NCBI GenBank assembly: GCA_035293805.1
Contig: DATGMD010000040.1
Location: forward strand, 186,001 to 250,000
Length of the DNA: 64,000 nucleotides
DNA from: JAJPHF01 sp035293805
GTDB lineage: Bacteria; Chloroflexota; UBA6077; JAJPHF01
Reading direction: 5' to 3'
The notes beneath the pieces are model-generated. The model did no database searches. It was not told the origin of the DNA and saw nothing but the letters and a program-made list of their open reading frames with translations. Shown here piece by piece: positions 8,775 through 16,359 of the stretch (position 1 is the stretch's first letter; each line of letters opens with the position of its first letter). A program made the position numbers and the translations under genes.

Positions 8775-9494
8775 ATGTACGGCACGCGCGCCCGGATCGG
8801 GTACACCTGCCCGGTGTTCCTGGCGGAGATTTTCCCCTACGACTTCTACAAGATGGTGCCCGAGGGCGTAACGCTCGTCACGGCCACGGCGAGTGTCTGG
8901 CAGGGCACACCCGAGGAGCTGCGCCAGAGCGCCGCCCAGGCGCTAGGGGCAGCGCGGGAGATGGCGCGCGCCGGTGTGGACGTGATCGTGCTGGGCGGCG
9001 TGCCGGTGAACCTCGCCTCGGGCTACGCGAGCGTCGAGGAGCTGGCGCGCGCGGTGCAGGAGGACTGCGACGTGCCCGTGACGGCCAGCCTGCTGTGCCA
9101 AAACCACGCGCTTGAGGCGCTGGGGGCGAAGCAGGTCGTCGTGCTCAGCCCCGGCGCCGCGGCCGGCCGCAACGCCGGCCACGTCGAGGAGATGCGGCGC
9201 CTGGGCTGCACCGTCCTGGACGTGCGCGGCACGGGCAGCGCCATGTACGGCAAGCCGCTCGCCGCCGAAGACACACTGGAGCTGGGCCGCGCGATCCTGC
9301 GCGACAACCCCGACGCCGATACCTTGCACTGCTCCTCGCCCCACTGGCCGATGGCCGCCAATATCGAGGCGCTGGAGCAGGAGTTCGGCGTCAACGTCGT
9401 CACCGCCGGCCAGGCCATCGTCTGGGAAGCCCTCCGCGCCTGCGGCATACAGGACCGGATCAGCGGCTACGGCCGCCTGCTGCGCGAGTTTTAG
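8775..9494 (+). CDS. Aspartate/glutamate racemase-superfamily protein, arylmalonate decarboxylase/maleate isomerase-like
   Basis: A 239-aa cytoplasmic enzyme of the Asp/Glu racemase fold. ATG 8775 is preferred over a GTG at 8715 because GGAGGGG lies directly upstream. The C-terminal nucleophile motif LHCSSPHW (Cys186) is present. The usual first cysteine is absent: that loop reads VIVLGGVPVNL at about 70-80. A single cysteine with Gly at the first site is the arrangement known in arylmalonate decarboxylase, whereas maleate isomerases and racemases use two cysteines. The ending YGRLLREF also matches that branch. It may decarboxylate or isomerise a small dicarboxylate derived from the imported compound; the reaction is an inference. 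Confidence 0.78.
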   Translation: MYGTRARIGYTCPVFLAEIFPYDFYKMVPEGVTLVTATASVWQGTPEELRQSAAQALGAAREMARAGVDVIVLGGVPVNLASGYASVEELARAVQEDCDVPVTASLLCQNHALEALGAKQVVVLSPGAAAGRNAGHVEEMRRLGCTVLDVRGTGSAMYGKPLAAEDTLELGRAILRDNPDADTLHCSSPHWPMAANIEALEQEFGVNVVTAGQAIVWEALRACGIQDRISGYGRLLREF

Positions 9495-9596
9495 CGCGGA
9501 GAACCTACCCCTGTCCCCGTCCCAATGTGGGAAGGGGGGAGGAGGCCGGGGTGGCTCCCCCCTTCCTTGAGAGGGAAGGGGGGCCGGGGGGTTAGG
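9495..9596. repeat. Intergenic palindromic repeat, probable bidirectional terminator
   Basis: Between convergent genes. It contains a 10-bp perfect stem, CCCCCCTTCC at 9558-9567 and GGAAGGGGGG at 9575-9584, with flanking GGCCGGGG runs. The G/C-tract style resembles the repeats at 13485-13565 and 27387-27530. It may end transcription in both directions. Confidence 0.6.
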
Positions 9597-11042
9597 TCAC
9601 TCTAGCGCCAGCAGCCGCTCCACGAGCGCTACGGCGCGGGACTTGTCGTAATCCTGGTAGACGATCCCCACGTTGCGGACGGGGTCGCCGTGGTGCAGCC
9701 GCTCGTACAGGACCTGGCGTCCCGCGAACGAGTCGCCCGTCAGCTCCCACGCCAGCTTGCAGAGCTTCACGCGCTCGCGCGCCGTCACGCCGCGGCCGTG
9801 GAAGTAGCGCTCGACCAGCGGCTGCAGCTCCGGCACGTCGAAGTCGGCGGCCATCGGCGTGCCGAGCTGCGCGCTCGTGCCCACGTGGCGCACCAGGTCC
9901 ACGAAGCGCTCCGACGCCCAGGCCATGAACGACCGGATATGGTAGACGTTCGCCGGCGCCGTCAGGCCGCCCGGCGTCGTGTAGGCGTCGAACTCCGCGC
10001 CGCGCAGCGCCGAGCGGCACATCTCCGTGTACATGATTAGCTCGCCCAGCTCTTCCTGGACATGCGGACTCTTGTCGGCGCCCGACGTGGCCGCCATCAG
10101 GTGCGCCGTGCCGATCATCAGGTCGAGCTTGACGAGCAGCCGGGTCAGGCTGGAGTAGCCCGCCCACTTGAACAGCGGCAGCCGCAGCGCGTTCGCCCGC
10201 AGCGGGTCGTAGGCCAGAAAGACGCGCTCCCACGGCACGACCACGTCGTCGAAGATCACCGTGGCGTCCTGCTCGTCGAAGCGCACCGACAGCGGGTGGT
10301 CGAACGTGTCGCGGTGCCGCGTGTACGTCTCCCGGCACAGCACCTTCAGCCCCGGCGTCGCGATCGGCACGGCGAACCAAACGGCGAACTCCACCTCGCG
10401 CTCGTTCAGGATGGCCATCGGGTAGACCAGGATCTCGTTGGAGAACGGCGTGAACGTGGTCAGGGGCCGCGCGCCCCGCACGACGATGCCGTCGTCGCGC
10501 TCGGCCACGATGCGGATGCAGCGGTCGGGGTCCTGCTCCGGCCGCAGGCTCTTGTCGAGCGTCGGGTCGTGCAGCGCGTGCGACAACGACAGATCGTGCT
10601 CCTGCGCGAAGCGATGATAGGCGACGACGTTGGCCGCGAACTCCGGGCGTATGGCGGCCAGCTCCTCGCGCACGTCGTATAGCCCCACTACCAGGGCGGC
10701 GCAGAAGTCGGGAAAGCGGCCCACCATGCCGAAGGTGGCGGTCGCCCACATCTCCGCGTTGCGCCGCCGCTGCAGCAGCTCCTCGCGCGAGGTGGGCAGC
10801 AGGTAGGAGTACGAGACGCGGCGACCATCGGGCAGCGCGTAGGTCATCACGTCGCGGGTCGCGGGGGCGAGCTGCTGGTCGTAGCCGGCGGCCAGCGACT
10901 GGCAGACGCGCGCGAACGCCGGATGCGTCGTCACGTCGGCTACCCGCTCGCCCGCCAGCCACACCTCGCGGCCGTCGCGCAGGCTCTCCAGGTACGCCGC
11001 CCCGCTCATGGCGCCGGTACCCCGAGTCAGCAACGTCGTCAT
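9597..11042 (-). CDS. hpaB: 4-hydroxyphenylacetate 3-monooxygenase-type flavin monooxygenase (HpaB family)
   Basis: A 481-aa oxygenase component of a two-component, FADH2-dependent aromatic hydroxylase. Family landmarks include MSGAAYLESLRDGREVWLAG at the N-terminus, RPEFAANVVAYHRFAQEHDL, HALHDPTLDKS, the substrate/flavin loop GIVVRGARPLTTFTPFSNEI, and FDDVVVPWERVFLAYD. ATG 11042 has GGGGGGAG just before it; an ATG at 11063 would add seven residues. It needs a separate flavin reductase (HpaC), which is not in the window. A divergent promoter lies between it and the hydratase-aldolase-like gene at 11256, so both may act on an aromatic compound. The symbol marks the family; the true substrate is unknown. 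Confidence 0.85.
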   Translation of the reverse strand: MTTLLTRGTGAMSGAAYLESLRDGREVWLAGERVADVTTHPAFARVCQSLAAGYDQQLAPATRDVMTYALPDGRRVSYSYLLPTSREELLQRRRNAEMWATATFGMVGRFPDFCAALVVGLYDVREELAAIRPEFAANVVAYHRFAQEHDLSLSHALHDPTLDKSLRPEQDPDRCIRIVAERDDGIVVRGARPLTTFTPFSNEILVYPMAILNEREVEFAVWFAVPIATPGLKVLCRETYTRHRDTFDHPLSVRFDEQDATVIFDDVVVPWERVFLAYDPLRANALRLPLFKWAGYSSLTRLLVKLDLMIGTAHLMAATSGADKSPHVQEELGELIMYTEMCRSALRGAEFDAYTTPGGLTAPANVYHIRSFMAWASERFVDLVRHVGTSAQLGTPMAADFDVPELQPLVERYFHGRGVTARERVKLCKLAWELTGDSFAGRQVLYERLHHGDPVRNVGIVYQDYDKSRAVALVERLLALE

Positions 11043-11176
11043 CGCTCCCCCCCGCTCGTCCACACCGCGTCGGCCGCACTCGGGTGGGGTGGCTGCCGCC
11101 CCGCGCCCGTCTCGCCCCGCTCTCTTCGCGGGACCTTACCATTGGCCTCGGGCGCCGGTCAATTTGGCGGCGATCC

Positions 11177-11205
11177 TTGACGCGCCGCCCCACGAGGGCT
11201 ACAGT
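11177..11205 (+). promoter_or_regulatory. Sigma-70-type promoter for the 11256 gene
   Basis: TTGACG (11177-11182), a 17-base spacer, then TACAGT (11200-11205), about 50 bp before the start codon. Spacing is optimal; the hexamers match consensus at five and four positions. Confidence 0.65.
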
Positions 11206-11255
11206 CGCGGCAGGACGCGAACGCGGTGGGATACGCGAGTGCGGTCGGAGGACAC

Positions 11256-12236
11256 ATGCTGCGCGCGCCAGACATCCGAGGTATGTATGCCATCATTCCC
11301 ACGCCCGCGAAGCCGGGCGCCGAGCGCCTCGACGCGACGGACACCGTCGACCTAGGGGAGACGGCGCGCGTCGTGGACCAGCTGCTGCGCGACGGCACCA
11401 CGGGCATCATCGCGCTGGGCACGACGGGCGAGTGCGCCACGCTCACGCAGGCGGACTACGAGGCGTTCGTGGACTGCGTGCTGGCGACCGTGAACAAGCG
11501 CGTGCCCACGTTCATCGGCACGACGGCGCTCGGCGGGCAGGCAGCGGTGAAGCGCATGCGCTTCGTGCGCGAGCGCGGCGCCGACGGCACGCTGCTCGGC
11601 CTGCCGATGTGGCAGCCCTGCACGACCGAGATGGCCGTGAAGTACTACGCCGAGATGAGCGAGGTCTTCCCCGACTTGGCGATCATGGTCTACGCGAACG
11701 CGCGGGCGTTCCGTTTCGACTTCAGCCCGGAGTTCTGGGGCGCGGTCGCGCGTCAGGCGCCGACGGTCATGGCCGCCAAGTACTCCAACGCCAAGATGCT
11801 CCCCGCGTGCCTGGCAGCCAGTGGTGACCGCATCAACTACGTGCCGAACGAGGGCTTCGTCTATCGCTTCGCCGAGCTGTCGCCCGCCACGACGACGGCT
11901 TGCTGGGCCACCGCGGCCTCGATGGGGCCGCAGCCGGTCGTGGCGCTGATGGACGCGCTGCTGAGCGGCGACATGGCGCGCGCCAAGCAAATTTCGGACG
12001 ACTGCGCCTGGGCCGGCCAGCCGGTCGACCACATCATCGAGTCGCCCGAGGTCTTCGCGTCGTACAACATCCAGCTGGAGAAGATTCGCATCGACGCCGC
12101 GGGCTACTGCAAGGCCGGCCCGGTGCGGCCGCCCTACGACGTGATGCCGGAGGAATACGCCGAGCAGGCGCGCGAGTGCGGTCGCCGCTGGGCGCAGCTC
12201 TGCCAGAAGTACGCGGCGGCTGGTAGCGTCATGTAA
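11256..12236 (+). CDS. DapA-family class I aldolase, hydratase-aldolase (NahE/PhdJ)-like
   Basis: A 326-aa Schiff-base aldolase of the dihydrodipicolinate synthase superfamily. ATG 11256 is preceded by GGAGG at five bases. The motifs IIALGTTGECATLT, GADGTLLGLPMWQPC, IMVYANARAF (Tyr146) and MAAKYSNAK (Schiff-base Lys175) place it closest to trans-o-hydroxybenzylidenepyruvate hydratase-aldolases of aromatic degradation, not to lysine-pathway DapA. This branch normally has GTxGECATLT and LGLPMW. It would cleave a hydroxy-aryl pyruvate-type intermediate to pyruvate and an aldehyde. The divergent HpaB-type monooxygenase supports an aromatic role. The exact substrate is inferred. Confidence 0.78.
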   Translation: MLRAPDIRGMYAIIPTPAKPGAERLDATDTVDLGETARVVDQLLRDGTTGIIALGTTGECATLTQADYEAFVDCVLATVNKRVPTFIGTTALGGQAAVKRMRFVRERGADGTLLGLPMWQPCTTEMAVKYYAEMSEVFPDLAIMVYANARAFRFDFSPEFWGAVARQAPTVMAAKYSNAKMLPACLAASGDRINYVPNEGFVYRFAELSPATTTACWATAASMGPQPVVALMDALLSGDMARAKQISDDCAWAGQPVDHIIESPEVFASYNIQLEKIRIDAAGYCKAGPVRPPYDVMPEEYAEQARECGRRWAQLCQKYAAAGSVM

Positions 12237-12427
12237 GCCGCCTCCGGGGGCGCAGGGGAACTCCGGCTGTGCCGCCCGCGTGGAGGGCGCCCCCAATGCC
12301 GCATCCGGGGGCGCAGGGGAAATCCCCTGCGGGGGTTTGGGGGTGTCCCCCGACGCCCCTCTCATCCCTCAAACCTCGACGGCGAGGAGGCAGCGAGCGC
12401 AAGCGGGGATTGGAAGGAGCAACGAAG
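12237..12427. repeat. Intergenic GC-rich repeat cluster with hairpins
   Basis: Two copies of CCGGGGGCGCAGGGGAA occur about 60 bp apart (from about 12243 and 12304). The second leads into two hairpins: GCAGGGG at 12313-12319 with CCCCTGC at 12324-12330, and GGGGG at 12339-12343 with CCCCC at 12347-12351. It resembles dispersed palindromic repeats of high-GC genomes. It may also terminate the upstream aldolase transcript. Confidence 0.6.
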
Positions 12428-13435
12428 ATGGTCCAGCCACAGGTGAAGATGCTCTGCAGCATCATCTCCCACATGCCGCTGCACTCGGTGTGGCGCGACT
12501 CGGGCGTGACCCAGAAGCACGGCTTCGAGCTGGTCGTGGACGTGTGCAACGTGCCGCTCCCCGACGGCAGCGTCATCGGCATGAAGGAGCGCTCGCCCCT
12601 CCTGCTCAACGGTACGTATCAGTTCCTGAGCGGGCTGCACCACGAGCCCTACGTGTACCGCGCGCGAGGCGACAAGCGGCTCGTCTACGTCGCGCAGGCC
12701 CAGAACGACTGGGACGACCGCGTGGTGGCGCGGGAAGGCTTCAATTCGGCGAAGGACCTGGAGGGCCAGAAGGTGATCGTGGCCGACCGCGCGCCGTGCG
12801 TGTTCGGCAACCTGAAGCACTCGCTGCAAGTGGGTGGCGCCAACCTCGACGCCATCGAATTCGTAAGCCTGGACAGCCACGACACGGACGTGAACCGCCA
12901 GGCTGTCGAGAAGGTGGCGCGCGGCGAGGGCGCCGCGTGCCAGGTGGACATCCCGTTCGACCTACAGGGAGAGAAGCTGGGGCTGCACTACCTGCCCATT
13001 CCGAGCGTGCCGGTGATTCACAACGCGACGATGTGCTCGAACCGGGAGTGGATCCTGGAGAACGAGGACACCACCATCGCCTTCCTCAAGTCCATGATCG
13101 ATGCGATCCACTTCTTCAAGAAGCAGAAGAGCCGCGTGTGCGAGATCCTGGAGCGCTCGCTGGCGCCCGTGATCGGCATCCAGAGCGCCGACGAGATCGA
13201 GCACCTGCACGCCGGCTGGGCGAAACTGCTGAGCCCGAAGCCGTACCCGCACCCGCTCGCCGTGTGGAACGTCTACAACCTCGACGTGGCGCACAACCCG
13301 AACGTCAACTTCATCGGCCCGTTCGAGACGTGGGACACGAGCTACCTGCGCTCGATTGACGACGAAGGCTACATCGACGAGCTGTACGACGGCGCGCACA
13401 TGGCCAAGAACCCGGACGTAAACCCCGTTATCTGA
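12428..13435 (+). CDS. Periplasmic-binding-fold protein without signal peptide (NMT1/THI5-like)
   Basis: A 335-aa protein of the type II periplasmic-binding fold, as in NitT/TauT binding subunits. ATG 12428 has GGAAGGAG upstream, and the product starts VQPQVKMLCSIISHMPLHSV with no signal sequence or lipobox. The longer upstream frame is repeat DNA. It contains DLEGQKVIVADRAPCVFGNL and RSIDDEGYIDELYDG, the latter resembling the end of the partial protein at 2-439. A cytoplasmic location suggests either an enzyme built on this fold, as in THI5 or 4,5-dihydroxyphthalate decarboxylase, or a misjudged start. It lies between an aldolase-like and an ACMSD-like gene, which favours a catabolic role. 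Confidence 0.72.
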   Translation: MVQPQVKMLCSIISHMPLHSVWRDSGVTQKHGFELVVDVCNVPLPDGSVIGMKERSPLLLNGTYQFLSGLHHEPYVYRARGDKRLVYVAQAQNDWDDRVVAREGFNSAKDLEGQKVIVADRAPCVFGNLKHSLQVGGANLDAIEFVSLDSHDTDVNRQAVEKVARGEGAACQVDIPFDLQGEKLGLHYLPIPSVPVIHNATMCSNREWILENEDTTIAFLKSMIDAIHFFKKQKSRVCEILERSLAPVIGIQSADEIEHLHAGWAKLLSPKPYPHPLAVWNVYNLDVAHNPNVNFIGPFETWDTSYLRSIDDEGYIDELYDGAHMAKNPDVNPVI

Positions 13436-13484
13436 CGCTGTCCCGATCCTGGCAAAGCGCGGCGCTGAAGGCACATCGGCGGAG

Positions 13485-13565
13485 CCCCCTCTCTCCCTGG
13501 GAAAGAGCCAGAGTGAGACCGATCTGCCCCCTCTCCCCCTGGGAGAGGGCTGGGGTGAGGGCATC
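13485..13565. repeat. Intergenic palindromic repeat (same family as the insert in the moxR-like gene)
   Basis: CCCTCTCCC (13529-13537), a three-base loop CCT, then GGGAGAGGG (13541-13549), followed by a GGGGTGAGGGC-type tail. A degenerate copy precedes it at about 13487-13510. The same stem, loop and tail recur at 27490-27525 inside a coding sequence. Confidence 0.75.
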
Positions 13566-13594
13566 CCGCCACACGGCAGCGTAAGAGGGGCCAC

Positions 13595-14635
13595 ATGAGC
13601 GCGCGCGAGCCGGCCGATGACGAGGCGCCCAACCTCGGGCGCCCCGTCGTCGACGCGCACCACCACTGGCTGCCGCGGGAGCTAGTGGATCACGTCGAGC
13701 GGTTCTTGCCGCCTGGGTATCGCGCCGAGCGAGGCGCCGACGGACGGCTGGGCATCTACGATCCGGACGGGCTCGAAGGCTTGACCGTTACGCCCGAGCG
13801 CTGGTGCCGCGCCGACGTGCAGCTCGCGGACATGGACGCCGCGGGCGTCGACGTGGCGGTGCTGTCTGCCGCCTGTTTCCCCTCCTGGCTGACCCTGCCC
13901 GCGGCGCGCGTGCTGAACGACGCCTACGCCGACCTCCAGCGCCAGCACCCGCACCGCTTCGTGGGGCTGGCGCACGTGCCGCCGTGCGGCGACGACGGCA
14001 CGTTGGCGGAGCTGGAGCGTGCGCGGGGCCTCGGGCTGCGCGCCGTCTGCATCACGACTAATTTCCAGGGCGCCTATCCCGACGACGAGGCCTTCCGGCC
14101 CCTGCTGCGCCAGGCCGCCGCGCTGGCGATGCCCGTCGTCGTCCACGCCGCCGGCGCGCCGGCCGAGAATCGGGCGCTGCGCCCATATCAGCTCTACCGC
14201 ACGATCGGGCGCTCGTTCGATAGCTGCCTGGTCGCGGCGCGGCTGCTCGCCAGTGGCCTGCTGGACGAGCTGCCTGGGCTGCGCGTACTGATCCCTCATC
14301 TGGGCGGGGGCTTCTTCCTGCACGTCGGCCGTGTGGCGGGCGTAGCGCGGCCGGGTGCGGGCGAGGCCGTCCGCGAGCGCACGCGGCGGGGGCTGGAGCG
14401 GCTGCTGTTCGACACGGCGCCCTCGTTCACCTGGAGCCCGCTGGAGATCGGCTGGGCCGCCGCGCGCCTCGGGCCGGCCCGCCTCGCGCTCGGCAGCGAC
14501 TACCCCGTCGGCGGTAGCCCGCGGGTGTTGGACGACGCCGTGGCCCACGTGCGCGCGCTGCCCCTCGCCCCTGCCGACCGCGCCCGCATCGCCGGCGCCA
14601 ACGCCGCCGCCTTCCTTGGCCTGACGGCAGAGTAG
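13595..14635 (+). CDS. Amidohydrolase-2 family protein (ACMSD-like decarboxylase/hydrolase)
   Basis: A 346-aa TIM-barrel metal enzyme of the Amidohydrolase_2 family, which includes ACMSD, gamma-resorcylate and isouronate-type decarboxylases. The N-terminal metal motif reads VVDAHHHWLP, a three-histidine version. Later landmarks are MDAAGVDVAVLSA, HPHRFVGLAHVPP, PVVVHAAGAP for the central metal His, LIPHLGGGFF and LALGSDYPVGGSPR for the catalytic Asp. It probably removes a carboxylate or hydrolyses a C-C or C-N bond of a ring-derived acid. It follows the binding-fold gene after a repeat-containing gap, so co-transcription is uncertain. Confidence 0.82.
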   Translation: MSAREPADDEAPNLGRPVVDAHHHWLPRELVDHVERFLPPGYRAERGADGRLGIYDPDGLEGLTVTPERWCRADVQLADMDAAGVDVAVLSAACFPSWLTLPAARVLNDAYADLQRQHPHRFVGLAHVPPCGDDGTLAELERARGLGLRAVCITTNFQGAYPDDEAFRPLLRQAAALAMPVVVHAAGAPAENRALRPYQLYRTIGRSFDSCLVAARLLASGLLDELPGLRVLIPHLGGGFFLHVGRVAGVARPGAGEAVRERTRRGLERLLFDTAPSFTWSPLEIGWAAARLGPARLALGSDYPVGGSPRVLDDAVAHVRALPLAPADRARIAGANAAAFLGLTAE

Positions 14636-14710
14636 CGCGCGCCGCTCGTGGCCGGGTGCCGCTCGCCCGGCGCAGCCGTCGTTGGTGCCCGTGGCGCCCC
14701 TGACCTGCCG

Positions 14711-14740
14711 TTGGGATCGCACCGCGCCAGGCTCTACCAT
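14711..14740 (+). promoter_or_regulatory. Candidate promoter for msrA
   Basis: TTGGGA (14711-14716), an 18-base gap, then TACCAT (14735-14740), 27 bp before the msrA ATG. Both boxes match four of six. Confidence 0.45.
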
Positions 14741-14766
14741 GTGGGCAGAGTGAGGAGGGCACGACG

Positions 14767-15375
<609 letters not shown>

Positions 15376-15509
15376 GCGCGTGCTGGCGACAGACGTGGCC
15401 GGATAGGTAGGGCAGGGGCTCGTCCCCCGCCGCCCGGCCGACGCTGCCCGGCTCGCTCGGCCCGCAAACCACTGTAGGTGCGCGGGATGGCGCTCTCGGA
15501 AACGCTAAA

Positions 15510-15536
15510 GGGGGCCGGTCCTGGCGACCGGCCCCC
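15510..15536 (-). terminator. Strong hairpin, probable minus-strand terminator
   Basis: A perfect 11-bp stem, GGGGGCCGGTC (15510-15520) and GACCGGCCCCC (15526-15536), with a five-base loop. Read on the minus strand it is followed by TTTAGCGTTTCC, giving some T-richness, so it fits best as the terminator of minus-strand transcripts from the small ORF and zinc-ribbon gene. Confidence 0.65.
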
Positions 15537-15581
15537 GGGGCGGTATTCAGTTGCCGCGAGTGGCGACGCTCCTGCGAGCAC

Positions 15582-15731
15582 TCAAGCCCTGGCCCCCGCG
15601 TTGCCTGCCGTCAGGCCGCCTCCTTGGGACAGCGGTGCGTCGCGGTCGCGGGCCGCGCGCCCCGGCGAGCCGGGGCATCGTCGGCCCGCGCGCGGCTCCC
15701 CGACGACTCTCAGGCGCGGGTCGATCCGCAT
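15582..15731 (-). CDS. Possible small ORF, 49 aa, unknown
   Basis: A minus-strand ORF starting at ATG 15731, with AGGAGG six bases upstream, an ideal Shine-Dalgarno arrangement. It ends at TGA 15584-15582, about 45 bp before the strong hairpin at 15510-15536. The product is basic and Arg/Gly/Pro-rich, beginning MRIDPRLRVVGEPRAGRRC, with one cysteine and no recognised motif. High GC makes chance ORFs common, so only the ribosome site and terminator support it. Confidence 0.3.
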   Translation of the reverse strand: MRIDPRLRVVGEPRAGRRCPGSPGRAARDRDAPLSQGGGLTAGNAGARA

Positions 15732-15830
15732 GGTGGGCCTCCTGGTGCGCTGAGATCGCGGTGACCGGCTGGCGGAGCCGCACGCGCCTGGCGAATCATC
15801 GGCTCGGCCGTGGCGATAGGTGGCGCCCTT

Positions 15831-16091
15831 TCAGTCCAGAGGCCGCAGCTCATCACCTCCCTCCAGAAAGCTCGCGTCGCGCACGCAGTACCAGCACAGC
15901 TTGAGCCCGGGGTCGTCCAGGTCGCGGGCGCACTGCTTGCAGATGCCGACCCCGGCTTCCATCGCCTCCTGCGCGCGCTCCAGCAGCCACTCGATGTCGT
16001 CTGGCGTCAACTGGCTGCGGTCGTAACGCCAGGCCGCGAGCAGTCGGGCCAATCGCTCAGTTCGGGTCTCGGCACGTACTGTCAGATTCAT
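15831..16091 (-). CDS. Small zinc-ribbon-like protein, unknown function
   Basis: An 86-aa protein with two CxxC knuckles, GICKQCARDL (about 49-58) and KLCWYCVRDA, spaced like a small zinc ribbon. The N-terminal half is a charged helical region (TRTERLARLLAAWRYDRSQL, then DDIEWLLERAQEAMEAG). The start has GGGAGAGCAGG directly before ATG 16091. It looks like a real gene because the cysteine pairs are regular and the reading frame is compact. The function is not known; DNA/RNA binding or protein interaction are possibilities. Confidence 0.65.
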   Translation of the reverse strand: MNLTVRAETRTERLARLLAAWRYDRSQLTPDDIEWLLERAQEAMEAGVGICKQCARDLDDPGLKLCWYCVRDASFLEGGDELRPLD

Positions 16092-16359
16092 CCTGCTCTC
16101 CCGATTCGCCGTCCTGGCGGCGCGTCGGCTTTCCGCGACGCGCTCCTAACTCAGATACTGGGGGCCGACCGTTGCGTCGCGCGTTGCGGCTGGTAACCGC
16201 CGCGTAAACGTTCGTGGCCCTGGGTGGTCGCGCCGACCGGCCGGCCTCGGGGTCTCCCTTTGCGGGCTCGCGCGCGCCGGCCGGCGGGCTGCCCCGCGGC
16301 CGGGCGGCGTGTAGAATCCCGGCGGGGCGGCGCGAGATGGCCGCCCGTGGAGCAGCGAC

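Larger units (their letters stand above)
15376..15830. other. 455-bp intergenic stretch with a strong hairpin and a possible tiny ORF
   Basis: No standard-size gene fits here. It holds a very strong hairpin at 15510-15536 and, on the minus strand, a 49-codon ORF at 15582-15731 with an ideal ribosome site; both are listed separately. The rest is GC-rich and featureless. Confidence 0.6.
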
